Assembly: GCA_030158535.1 (NCBI GenBank)
Contig: JAOASV010000003.1
Coordinates: forward strand, 1 to 22,363
Source: Sediminibacterium sp.
Lineage (GTDB): Bacteria > Bacteroidota > Bacteroidia > Chitinophagales > Chitinophagaceae
DNA length: 22,363 nucleotides
Direction of reading: 5' to 3'
Shown: positions 1-7,339 of the stretch, one piece after another
How positions within the stretch are numbered: position 1 is the stretch's first letter
Layout: every line of letters begins with the position of its first letter
Position numbers and translations under genes: made by a program
Notes under the pieces: model-generated
Databases searched by the model: none
Told to the model about the DNA's origin: nothing
Seen by the model: the letters and a program-made list of their open reading frames with translations, nothing else

Positions 1-53
1 GCACCGATAGCAGCTAATCCAGCGCCGATTGCGGCAACACTTCCTACTACCAT
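1..53 (-). CDS. atpE: ATP synthase F0 subunit c, N-terminal fragment (cut by window edge)
   Basis: Only the first 17 codons are visible on the minus strand, beginning at an ATG whose complement lies at 51-53. They encode MVVGSVAAIGAGLAAIG, the glycine/alanine-rich first transmembrane helix typical of the c-ring subunit that carries protons or sodium ions through the F0 motor. The gene follows atpB by 45 nt on the same strand, the usual order in Bacteroidota atp operons. The ion-binding carboxylate of the second helix is outside the window, so ion specificity cannot be judged. The call rests on a short segment plus the position next to atpB. Confidence 0.85.
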   Translation of the reverse strand, partial: MVVGSVAAIGAGLAAIG

Positions 54-98
54 TTTTTTACGTTTTAATTGTTATTGAAAAAAAGTTATTATAATTTT

Positions 99-1244
99 TT
101 AATGATGTGCTGCTTCTCCATGTGCATCATGGTGGTGCTCCTCTGTAGCCATTCCAATATACATTGCCGCAAGCATGGTAAAGATGAAGGCTTGCAAAAA
201 TGCAACCAACAACTCAATCATACCAATAAACACAGCAAAAGGAACCGCAATTGCAGAAGCAAAAACCGTTTTGAATATGAAGATCAAACAAATCAAACTT
301 AATACTAGAATGTGGCCTGCCGTAATGTTCGCAAACAAACGAATCATTAAAGAAATAGGCTTTGTAAACACACCAATTAACTCGATTGGTGCTAAAAATA
401 ATTTCATGCTCCAGTGCATGCCAGGCATCCAAAAAATGTGCTCCCAGTAACTTTTGTTGGCACTCAAATTCACCACAATAAACACACAAACTGCAAGCGT
501 CATGGTAAATGCGATATTACCACTCACGTTAGCCCCACCTGGGAAAAAAGGAATAAGACCTAAGAAGTTATTGATTAAAATTAAAAAGAAAATAGTAAGC
601 AAAAACGGCATGTATTTGCCAGCTTTTTTTGCGCCAATATTTGGAATAGCAACCTCGTCTCTTACAAATAAAATGATAGGCTCCATAAAAGATTGAAGTC
701 CTTTAGGTGCTGATTTTACACCTGTTTTTTTATACGCTGCTGCAGCACTTAACAACACTACTAGTAAAATAAAAACAGAGACAAATAAACTTGCTACGTT
801 TTTGGTAATTGAAAAATCCCAGAGTTGCTTGCTTGCTTCTACATCAACGTTTCCTGCTGCATCCACAATTTTTGTTTTACCCTCAACAAGTTTATAATCA
901 AAATTGCCTTTGTATACTGCTGGCTCGTGGTGTTCGTCTACTAATTTTTCTGAAGAAAAAATTTCAAAGCCTTTTGAAGTTTTTAAGATAACCGGTAAAT
1001 GAATGGAAGTATGACCCCATAAATGCCAGCTATGATCGTCTTTGATATGCTCTAAAATGGTTTCGGTTACATTAAAATCACCTTCTTTTTTAGCACCATG
1101 CGCTTCTGCAGTAACAGGCGCTACAGCACCCGCCTCTGGAGTGGCCGGCGTGTGATTTTCTCCAGCAAATGCCTCGGTCGCTAACAGCAACGAAAAAATG
1201 CTGAAAGTCTTTACCAGTAAAGATTTAATGCTTCTAAACGTCAT
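99..1244 (-). CDS. atpB: ATP synthase F0 subunit a, with long N-terminal extension
   Basis: This is the 381-residue stator subunit that forms the ion half-channels against the c-ring in the inner membrane. The essential arginine is in the motif LMIRLFANITAGH (Arg302), and the last helix has the conserved glutamine in ELLVAFLQAF (Gln351). Several hydrophobic helices cover about 150-365. The first 28 residues look like a signal peptide ending in AFA, followed by a histidine-rich, non-membrane region to about residue 140. The protein ends in a histidine-rich tail. Long N-terminal extensions are known in Bacteroidota subunit a; E. coli AtpB has about 270 residues. The ATG at 1244 is preferred over an upstream in-frame TTG at 1307 because a promoter-like element at 1265-1272 lies between them and the signal peptide begins at this ATG. 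It is the first atp gene seen, with atpE next. Confidence 0.95.
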   Translation of the reverse strand: MTFRSIKSLLVKTFSIFSLLLATEAFAGENHTPATPEAGAVAPVTAEAHGAKKEGDFNVTETILEHIKDDHSWHLWGHTSIHLPVILKTSKGFEIFSSEKLVDEHHEPAVYKGNFDYKLVEGKTKIVDAAGNVDVEASKQLWDFSITKNVASLFVSVFILLVVLLSAAAAYKKTGVKSAPKGLQSFMEPIILFVRDEVAIPNIGAKKAGKYMPFLLTIFFLILINNFLGLIPFFPGGANVSGNIAFTMTLAVCVFIVVNLSANKSYWEHIFWMPGMHWSMKLFLAPIELIGVFTKPISLMIRLFANITAGHILVLSLICLIFIFKTVFASAIAVPFAVFIGMIELLVAFLQAFIFTMLAAMYIGMATEEHHHDAHGEAAHH

Positions 1245-1264
1245 ACCTTTCTCGAAATTTGCGG

Positions 1265-1272
1265 CAAAGATA
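1265..1272 (-). promoter_or_regulatory. Bacteroidota-type -7 promoter element for atpB
   Basis: On the minus strand the sequence is TATCTTTG, a perfect match to the Bacteroidota -7 consensus TAnnTTTG, 20 nt upstream of the atpB ATG. I see no clear -33 TTTG box. The position suggests that the atp operon starts here rather than being read only from the ABC transporter gene. Confidence 0.6.
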
Positions 1273-1347
1273 GGGATTATACCCCTGAAATCAGTAAAAG
1301 AAGGCAACTAAAATTGAAGAAAAATAGGGCTTTTTTTGGCTCAAATC

Positions 1348-3165
1348 CTACTCAGAAAGGGGGTCTTTCTTTTCAAATTGCATTTCGTACAAACGGGCAT
1401 AAAAACCGTCCTTTTGGAGCAAAGACTCGTGGTTTCCGGCCTCTTTTACCTCCCCTTTGTCTAGTACAATAATTAAATCGGCCTTTCGGATGGTGGAGAG
1501 GCGGTGGGCAATAACGATTGAGGTTCTGCCGGTTATGAGGGTTTCGGTGGCTTTTTCAATGAGTAGTTCCGTTTCTGAGTCCACCGAAGAAGTGGCTTCA
1601 TCTAGTACCAAAACCGATGGATTATATAGAAGGGCCCTAATAAAAGAGATCAATTGACGCTGCCCCAAACTCAGGGTGGCACCCCGCTCCATCACATGAT
1701 ACTGGTATCCATCCGGCAATTGCATGATAAAATCGTGTAGGCCCATCATTTTAGCTGCCTTTACAACTTCCTCCTCCGTAATGGCTGGATTGCGAAGGGT
1801 GATATTGTCCAAAATAGAGCCTGAAAATAAAAAGACATCCTGCAAAACCACGCCAATATTGCGTCGTAGGCTTTCTAAGGTATAACTAGTAATAGGCTTT
1901 TGGTCTAAAAGCAACGACCCTTTTTGGGTGGTATAGAGTCTATTTAACAGGCTGATTATAGATGTTTTACCGCTACCCGTATGGCCCACAAGCGCCACCG
2001 TCTGTCCCGACTGAATCGAAAAATTGATCCCTTTTAACACGTACTGGTCCTCTTTGTAGGCAAACCAAACGTCTTTGAAGTCAATATTTCCTTTTAAAAC
2101 GCCTGCATCGATGCAATCTGGGCTATCTGGCGGCATTTCATCGGGGTTGTCCATCACTTTAAACACCCTCTCGGCTGCTACCATACCCATTTGGAGTACA
2201 TTAAATTTATCGGCAATCACGCGAAGCGGCCTAAATAACTGATTCAGATAAAGGATAAATGACATTAAAAGCCCAGCGTCTAGTGCATTGCCTGCAATAA
2301 ACCAAACCAGTAAGCCAGTACTGATAGCTAAAACAACTTCTACAATTGGAAAAAACACAGAATATGCAAAAATGGCCTTGATATTTGCGAGGCGGTGTTC
2401 GGCATTAATTTTTTTAAACTTATTCAGTTCTCTACCCTCCGCTGCAAATGCTTGCACCACCGCCATACCGGATAAATGTTCTTGGATAAATGCATTTAAA
2501 CTAGCCACTGCGTTACGCACTTCTACAAAACTTTTATTGACACTTTCCTTAAAAAAATAAGTGGCAATAATCATGATGGGGAATGGCGCTAAACTTACCA
2601 GCGTGAGTTGCCAATTGATCCAAAACATGGTAGCCAGTGTAAAAATAATAGTAAGTAAATCTGCAATGATTGGAATCAGGCCGTCCGAAAAAATATCATT
2701 GATTCTTTCAATGTCATCAATGGTTCTAGTGGTGAGCGTGCCAATGGGCGTAGTGTCAAATTGACGTAGATTTAAACCTACAATTTTTTCATACACCGCT
2801 ATGCGTAAATCCTTTACCACGCGCTGTCCTAGAGCTGCTGTCATAAAGGAAAAGAAAAACCGAATGGTGGTTTCAACAAATAAAAAAACGACTTGAAAAA
2901 GCGTTACAGCAATGATAAATTTTGATGCGTCGGATAGATTTTGCTTGGCAATAAAAAGTTTGAGCCAGCCCGGAATATGGACCGTTTTTCCGGTAGCCAT
3001 ATCTACTGTTAACTGAATTAAATAAGGACGAACTGGCGCAAAAATAGCCATCACAATCGCCAGCAAAACGCTTCCATAAAATAAAGCGCGGTAGGGCTTT
3101 ACAAATTTGAAAACCCTTACCAATAATAGAAAACTAAAAACTTTTTTAGGTGCCGACTTGCTCAT
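1348..3165 (-). CDS. ABC exporter half-transporter (transmembrane plus ATPase, MdlB/MsbA-like)
   Basis: This 605-residue protein joins an N-terminal six-helix ABC exporter domain (about 15-320) to a C-terminal ATPase domain (about 360-590), so it should work as a dimer in the inner membrane. The ATPase has Walker A GHTGSGKTS (near 394-402), a Q-loop in VVLQDVFLF, Walker B VLVLDEATSSVD and the H-loop IAHRLST. The signature motif reads LSLGQRQ rather than LSGGQ, a kind of variation seen in MdlB/SmdB-like exporters. Substrate cannot be predicted; lipid, peptide or drug export are all possible. The ATG at 3165 is favoured over an in-frame TTG at 3189 because a TAnnTTTG element at 3175-3182 would be internal to the longer form. 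It is divergent from the Rel gene, 58 bp away. Confidence 0.93.
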   Translation of the reverse strand: MSKSAPKKVFSFLLLVRVFKFVKPYRALFYGSVLLAIVMAIFAPVRPYLIQLTVDMATGKTVHIPGWLKLFIAKQNLSDASKFIIAVTLFQVVFLFVETTIRFFFSFMTAALGQRVVKDLRIAVYEKIVGLNLRQFDTTPIGTLTTRTIDDIERINDIFSDGLIPIIADLLTIIFTLATMFWINWQLTLVSLAPFPIMIIATYFFKESVNKSFVEVRNAVASLNAFIQEHLSGMAVVQAFAAEGRELNKFKKINAEHRLANIKAIFAYSVFFPIVEVVLAISTGLLVWFIAGNALDAGLLMSFILYLNQLFRPLRVIADKFNVLQMGMVAAERVFKVMDNPDEMPPDSPDCIDAGVLKGNIDFKDVWFAYKEDQYVLKGINFSIQSGQTVALVGHTGSGKTSIISLLNRLYTTQKGSLLLDQKPITSYTLESLRRNIGVVLQDVFLFSGSILDNITLRNPAITEEEVVKAAKMMGLHDFIMQLPDGYQYHVMERGATLSLGQRQLISFIRALLYNPSVLVLDEATSSVDSETELLIEKATETLITGRTSIVIAHRLSTIRKADLIIVLDKGEVKEAGNHESLLQKDGFYARLYEMQFEKKDPLSE

Positions 3166-3174
3166 ACTGAAATG

Positions 3175-3182
3175 CAAATGTA
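3175..3182 (-). promoter_or_regulatory. Bacteroidota-type -7 element for the ABC exporter
   Basis: The minus strand reads TACATTTG, a perfect TAnnTTTG match, ending only 9 nt before the ATG at 3165. If it is used, the transcript would have almost no leader. No convincing -33 box was seen. Confidence 0.45.
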
Positions 3183-3207
3183 AGCACAAAAAAAGCGGGC
3201 TAATTCG

Positions 3208-3215
3208 TATATTCG
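3208..3215 (+). promoter_or_regulatory. possible -7 element for the Rel gene (one mismatch)
   Basis: TATATTCG matches TAnnTTTG at seven of eight positions and lies 8 nt before the ATG at 3224. It is back to back with the exporter promoter in a 58-bp divergent gap. This is a weak call from one imperfect motif. Confidence 0.3.
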
Positions 3216-3223
3216 TAAAAGAT

Positions 3224-5485
3224 ATGGATCAGGACCCGCAAATGAGTGCCGAACTCGCACTTCCAAAATATAATTTAAATGCCGAGCAAGAGAAAAACGA
3301 AATCGTTAGGCATTACCGTGCTCTCTCTAGAAGCCTCAGGCCTAAATTAAAAAAAGGCGACAAAGAACTCGTACGTCAGGCTTTTGAAATGGCTGCGGAT
3401 GCACACAAAACCATGCGCCGTAAAAGTGGTGAGCCTTATATCTTACACCCCATTGCCGTTGCCATGATTTGTGTAGAAGAAATTGGCCTGGGTGTAAGAA
3501 GTACCATTTGTGCACTCTTACATGATACGGTAGAAGACACCGATATTACACTCGAAGATGTACAGCGTGAATTTGGTACCGAAATTGCAAAAATTGTAGA
3601 TGGCCTTACCAAAATTTCGTCGGTAATGGACACCAATACATCGCAGCAAGCCGAAAATTTTAAAAAGATTTTATTAACCCTCACCGATGATCCTCGTGTA
3701 ATACTTATTAAGCTAGCAGACCGCTTACACAATATGCGTACGCTAGATTATATGAAAAAAGAAAAGCAATTAAAAATTGCTTCTGAAACCATTTGGGTAT
3801 ACGCACCACTTGCGCACCGTATGGGTCTGTACAATGTAAAAACTGAGCTCGAAGATTTATCCATGAAATACATGGAGCCAGAGGGATACAAAGACATTGC
3901 AAAAAAATTAGCGGAAACAAAAAGAGAACGCACTAGGTATATCAACGAGTTTGTAAAACCGATTAAAGAAAAGCTAACCAATAGTGGTTTTGAATTTGAA
4001 ATTTACGGAAGGCCTAAAAGCATTCACTCGATTTGGAATAAAATAAAAAAGAAGGGCGTAGCATTTGAAGAAGTGTATGACTTATTTGCAATTCGAATCA
4101 TTTTAGATTCTGCACCCGAAAAAGAAAAAGAAGATTGTTGGAAAGTGTACTCTACAATTACGGACGAATACATGCCTTCGCCAGAGCGTTTAAGAGACTG
4201 GTTAAGCAATCCCAAAAGTAATGGTTACGAGGCTTTACACACAACCGTGATGGGGCCGCAAGGTAAATGGGTAGAGGTTCAAATCAGATCGAAACGTATG
4301 AATGAAATTGCAGAAAAAGGTTTAGCTGCACATTTCAAATACAAAGAAGGCAACGACAGCGAAGACCGTTTTGATAAATGGTTTGGTCAAATAAGAGAAG
4401 TCTTAAATACGCAAGATGGTGCGGGTCTCGATTTTTTACAAGATTTTAAAACTTCCTTTTTAGCAGAAGAAATTTATGTGTACACACCAAAGGGAGAAGT
4501 AAAAATGCTCCCTACTGGAAGTACCGCTCTTGATTTCGCATTTGCCATTCACTCTGCAGTAGGTTCTAAATGTATTGGCGCAAAAGTGCAACATAAACTT
4601 GTGCCATTAAGCCATGTGCTGCGCAGTGGAGATCAAATAGAAATTATTACAAGTAGCAAACAAAAACCTTCCGAAGATTGGCTGGGTTTTGTTGTAACCG
4701 CAAAGGCAAAAAATAAAATTAAAGACGCATTACGTGAAGAAAAAAGGACCATCGCAGAAGATGGAAAATATGTGCTTCAACGTAAATTAGAAAGTATGGG
4801 TGCGGCATATAGCCAGCACAACCTAGAAGAACTGGTGCATTTTTACAAACTACCATCCGGACTGGATTTACACTATAAAATTGCCACCAAATCGATAGAT
4901 TTAAAGGAACTCAAAGACTTTTTGGTACATGGCGATAAACTAGAAATACCGAAGCCAAAACCCACACTCCCAGAAACATCAACAGATGCCGGAGCTACCA
5001 AAACCTACTCGAAAAAAGAATCTGAACTGATTATTTTTGGAGAAAGCAGTGATAAAATCAAATATGCGCTCGCTAAGTGTTGCAATCCAATACCTGGCGA
5101 TGACGTGTTTGGCTTTGTAAGCACCGGAAAGGGGCTTATTATACACCGTACCAACTGTCCTAATGCCACACAATTATTAGCCAATTTCGGACACCGGGTT
5201 GTTAAAACCAAGTGGGCAAAAAATAAAGAGATATCGTTTTTAACGGGTCTGAAAATTATTGGAATGGACGACGTAGGGGTTATTAATAAAATTACCAATA
5301 TTATTAGTGGTGATTTGCGCATCAATATTGCGGGTCTTACCATCGAGTCCAAAGAAGGCCTTTTTGAGGGTACTATAAAAATATTTGTACACGACAAAGA
5401 AGAGCTAGAAGTACTTGTTACAAGGCTTAAAGCCCTTAATGGCATCCAAACCGTAGACCGTTTTGACGCAGAAGCTGAAAATTAA
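3224..5485 (+). CDS. rel: bifunctional (p)ppGpp synthetase/hydrolase, RelA/SpoT long form
   Basis: This 753-residue long RSH enzyme makes (p)ppGpp from ATP and GTP/GDP and also degrades it, setting the stringent response. The N-terminal HD hydrolase domain keeps the motif HDTVEDT (His100-Asp101) and the segment KLADRLHNMRTL. The synthetase domain has YGRPKSIHSIWNK (about 260-272) and SNPKSNGYEALHTTV. Just before the latter is RLRD (322-325), the basic RxKD-type motif associated with bifunctional Rel enzymes, not the acidic ExDD of RelA. TGS (about 414-475), a zinc-finger-like domain with CCNPIPGD (Cys619-Cys620) and a C-terminal ACT domain follow. Both catalytic halves look intact. The ATG at 3224 gives normal length; the upstream in-frame TTG at 3107 would run deep into the divergent exporter gene. 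purA follows 49 nt later. Confidence 0.96.
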   Translation: MDQDPQMSAELALPKYNLNAEQEKNEIVRHYRALSRSLRPKLKKGDKELVRQAFEMAADAHKTMRRKSGEPYILHPIAVAMICVEEIGLGVRSTICALLHDTVEDTDITLEDVQREFGTEIAKIVDGLTKISSVMDTNTSQQAENFKKILLTLTDDPRVILIKLADRLHNMRTLDYMKKEKQLKIASETIWVYAPLAHRMGLYNVKTELEDLSMKYMEPEGYKDIAKKLAETKRERTRYINEFVKPIKEKLTNSGFEFEIYGRPKSIHSIWNKIKKKGVAFEEVYDLFAIRIILDSAPEKEKEDCWKVYSTITDEYMPSPERLRDWLSNPKSNGYEALHTTVMGPQGKWVEVQIRSKRMNEIAEKGLAAHFKYKEGNDSEDRFDKWFGQIREVLNTQDGAGLDFLQDFKTSFLAEEIYVYTPKGEVKMLPTGSTALDFAFAIHSAVGSKCIGAKVQHKLVPLSHVLRSGDQIEIITSSKQKPSEDWLGFVVTAKAKNKIKDALREEKRTIAEDGKYVLQRKLESMGAAYSQHNLEELVHFYKLPSGLDLHYKIATKSIDLKELKDFLVHGDKLEIPKPKPTLPETSTDAGATKTYSKKESELIIFGESSDKIKYALAKCCNPIPGDDVFGFVSTGKGLIIHRTNCPNATQLLANFGHRVVKTKWAKNKEISFLTGLKIIGMDDVGVINKITNIISGDLRINIAGLTIESKEGLFEGTIKIFVHDKEELEVLVTRLKALNGIQTVDRFDAEAEN

Positions 5486-5508
5486 TTTTTATTAGGGCTT
5501 CCAAGACT

Positions 5509-5516
5509 TATTTTTG
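5509..5516 (+). promoter_or_regulatory. possible -7 element for purA
   Basis: TATTTTTG is a perfect match to TAnnTTTG and lies 18 nt before the purA ATG at 5535. It is in a T-rich stretch, where chance matches are more likely, and purA could also be read from the rel promoter. Confidence 0.4.
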
Positions 5517-5534
5517 TTCTTCAAATTTGAAATT

Positions 5535-6797
5535 ATGGTTGACGTATTATTAGGGTTACAATGGGGTGACGAAGGGAAAGGTAAAATAGTAGATTATTTT
5601 GCGCCCAATTATGATATTGTTGCACGCTTTCAGGGCGGACCCAATGCCGGACATACATTATATGTAGAAGGCAAAAAAATGGTACTTCACCAAATTCCTT
5701 CTGGTATCTTTCACCAAAACAAAGTCAATATTATTGGTGGTGGTGTGGTACTAGATCCAGTAACACTAAAAAGAGAATGTGATGCAGTAGCAGCCTTTGG
5801 TATTGATGTACGCAAAAATTTATTTATTTCTGCCCGCACCAATATTATTGTTCCAACGCACCGTGCACTAGATAAAGCATCTGAGCTTTCAAAAGGTGAA
5901 AGCAAAATTGGTTCTACCCTAAAAGGTATTGGACCAGCATACATGGACAAAACAGGCCGTAACGCTTTAAGAGTAGGCGATTTGCTAGACAAGCGCTTTA
6001 CTACACAATACATTAAGCTGCGTTTAAAGCACCAAAAATTATTAGACAATTTTCACTTTATTGAAGATATTTCTGCTTGGGAAGAAGAGTTTTTTGAAGC
6101 ACTTGAGTTTTTAAAAACGCTCAATGTTATCAACTGCGAATATTATATCAATGACCAAATTAAAGCTGGTAAAAAAGTATTGGCTGAAGGCGCTCAAGGT
6201 AGTATGCTAGATATTGATTTTGGCACATTCCCATTTGTCACTTCTTCTAACACCATTTCTGCTGGCGTTTGTACAGGACTTGGCGTTTCTCCAAAACAAA
6301 TCAATGAAGTTTTTGGTGTAACCAAGGCATATTGTACCAGAGTAGGTGGCGGTCCATTCCCTACCGAATTACACGATAGTGTGGGTGAAGAAATTAGAAA
6401 AATAGGAAGTGAATTTGGTGCAACCACCGGACGTCCTCGCAGATGCGGCTGGATTGATCTAGTAGCCCTTAAATACGCGTGTATGATAAATGGCGTTACA
6501 CAGGTAGTTATGACAAAAGCCGACGTTTTAGACGCTTTTGAAGAGCTACAAGTGTGTACTGCATATGGTATTGATGGCGCAACCACTAAAGAAGTGCCAT
6601 TCCAGATGTCAAACATTCAAATTGACCCTGTTTTACAAAGTTTTAAAGGTTGGAATATGGATACCACTCAATTAAAATTGGCATCGGAACTTCCAGCTAC
6701 CATGAATACCTACGTAGACTTTATCAATAATTATATTGGCGCACCTGTCACTTATGTATCAAACGGACCAGGTCGCGAACAAATAGTAAAAATTTAG
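5535..6797 (+). CDS. purA: adenylosuccinate synthetase
   Basis: PurA couples IMP and aspartate, using GTP, to form adenylosuccinate, the first committed step from IMP to AMP in the cytoplasm. The 420-residue length is normal. The N-terminus has the catalytic P-loop-like motif LGLQWGDEGKGK (catalytic Asp12), then GGPNAGHTL with the catalytic histidine. Other family signatures are EGAQGSMLDIDFGTFPFVTS, the GTP/aspartate-site segment TTGRPRRCGW and the C-terminal SNGPGREQ. The ATG at 5535 is chosen because the family begins immediately before this motif; the in-frame TTG at 5514 overlaps the promoter-like element. Placement after the Rel gene puts an enzyme of adenine nucleotide synthesis beside alarmone metabolism. 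PurA is inhibited by ppGpp in some bacteria, so the neighbourhood is suggestive but unproven as a functional link. Confidence 0.97.
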   Translation: MVDVLLGLQWGDEGKGKIVDYFAPNYDIVARFQGGPNAGHTLYVEGKKMVLHQIPSGIFHQNKVNIIGGGVVLDPVTLKRECDAVAAFGIDVRKNLFISARTNIIVPTHRALDKASELSKGESKIGSTLKGIGPAYMDKTGRNALRVGDLLDKRFTTQYIKLRLKHQKLLDNFHFIEDISAWEEEFFEALEFLKTLNVINCEYYINDQIKAGKKVLAEGAQGSMLDIDFGTFPFVTSSNTISAGVCTGLGVSPKQINEVFGVTKAYCTRVGGGPFPTELHDSVGEEIRKIGSEFGATTGRPRRCGWIDLVALKYACMINGVTQVVMTKADVLDAFEELQVCTAYGIDGATTKEVPFQMSNIQIDPVLQSFKGWNMDTTQLKLASELPATMNTYVDFINNYIGAPVTYVSNGPGREQIVKI

Positions 6798-6885
6798 GAG
6801 AAAAAATATTTTAAATTTTTTTGCAATTTTATTTGGATAAAAGGAATTTGCGTTGAATTTTTACGCAGTAAATCTTATTAGAAAT

Positions 6886-7323
6886 ATGGCAGTGAAATCT
6901 GATAAGGATCAAAAGTCCTCAGCCCCTAAAGCAGCAAACAAAAAAGTTGCTCCCAAAGCTTCTTCTAAAAGCAAAAAGCAATTGGAAGATGATGATGATG
7001 ATTTTGAAGACGATGACGAAATGTCTACGCCGAAAAAATCTAGTAGTAAGTCCGCATCTAAGAAATCCGTTGACGAAGACGATGAAGATTTTGATGAGGA
7101 AGAAGAAAATGATGATTGGAATGCAAGTGAAGAAGATGAAAGCTGGGATCCAGACTTCGCAGAGTTTGATTTACCAAAAAGTAAAACAAAAAAAACTGCT
7201 GGTCCTAAAAAGAAAGGCGCCGCTTCTGAAGAAGATGATTTTAAATTAGACGACGACTTCAACGACTTCGATCTATTTGATGATAAGAACAGTGGATTTG
7301 ATGACGATGACGATGATTTTTAA
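6886..7323 (+). CDS. small disordered protein of alternating basic and acidic blocks
   Basis: I do not recognise a named family. The 145-residue product alternates lysine/serine/alanine-rich stretches (about 1-31, 48-61, 98-110) with aspartate/glutamate-rich stretches (about 34-45, 62-93, 114-145). There is no signal peptide, no membrane segment and almost no hydrophobic core; the few aromatic residues are mostly Phe within Asp runs, and the protein ends in six Asp and a final Phe. This composition predicts an intrinsically disordered polyampholyte, which could act as a nucleic-acid-mimicking chaperone, a binder of basic proteins, or a charged linker; all of these are inference. The ATG at 6886 is preferred over an in-frame TTG at 6853. 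It is 88 nt after purA and 16 nt before pabB on the same strand, so co-transcription with pabB is likely. Confidence 0.75.
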   Translation: MAVKSDKDQKSSAPKAANKKVAPKASSKSKKQLEDDDDDFEDDDEMSTPKKSSSKSASKKSVDEDDEDFDEEEENDDWNASEEDESWDPDFAEFDLPKSKTKKTAGPKKKGAASEEDDFKLDDDFNDFDLFDDKNSGFDDDDDDF

Positions 7324-7339
7324 TCATCTGTAGCCCTAC

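Noticed and set aside
3107..3223. Longer Rel protein starting at TTG 3107
   Set aside because: It would overlap the divergent exporter gene and its promoter, and the extra 39 residues do not resemble the family N-terminus.
6798..6885. Terminator and promoter between purA and the mixed-charge gene
   Set aside because: The stretch is very AT-rich; only A/T pairing and one-mismatch TAnnTTTG matches (such as TTTATTTG) are found, which is expected by chance.
6909..7262. Serine-rich minus-strand frame and a lysine/methionine-rich plus frame over the mixed-charge gene
   Set aside because: Both are shadows created by the repeated GAT/GAC/GAA and AAA/TCT codons of the gene at 6886-7323.
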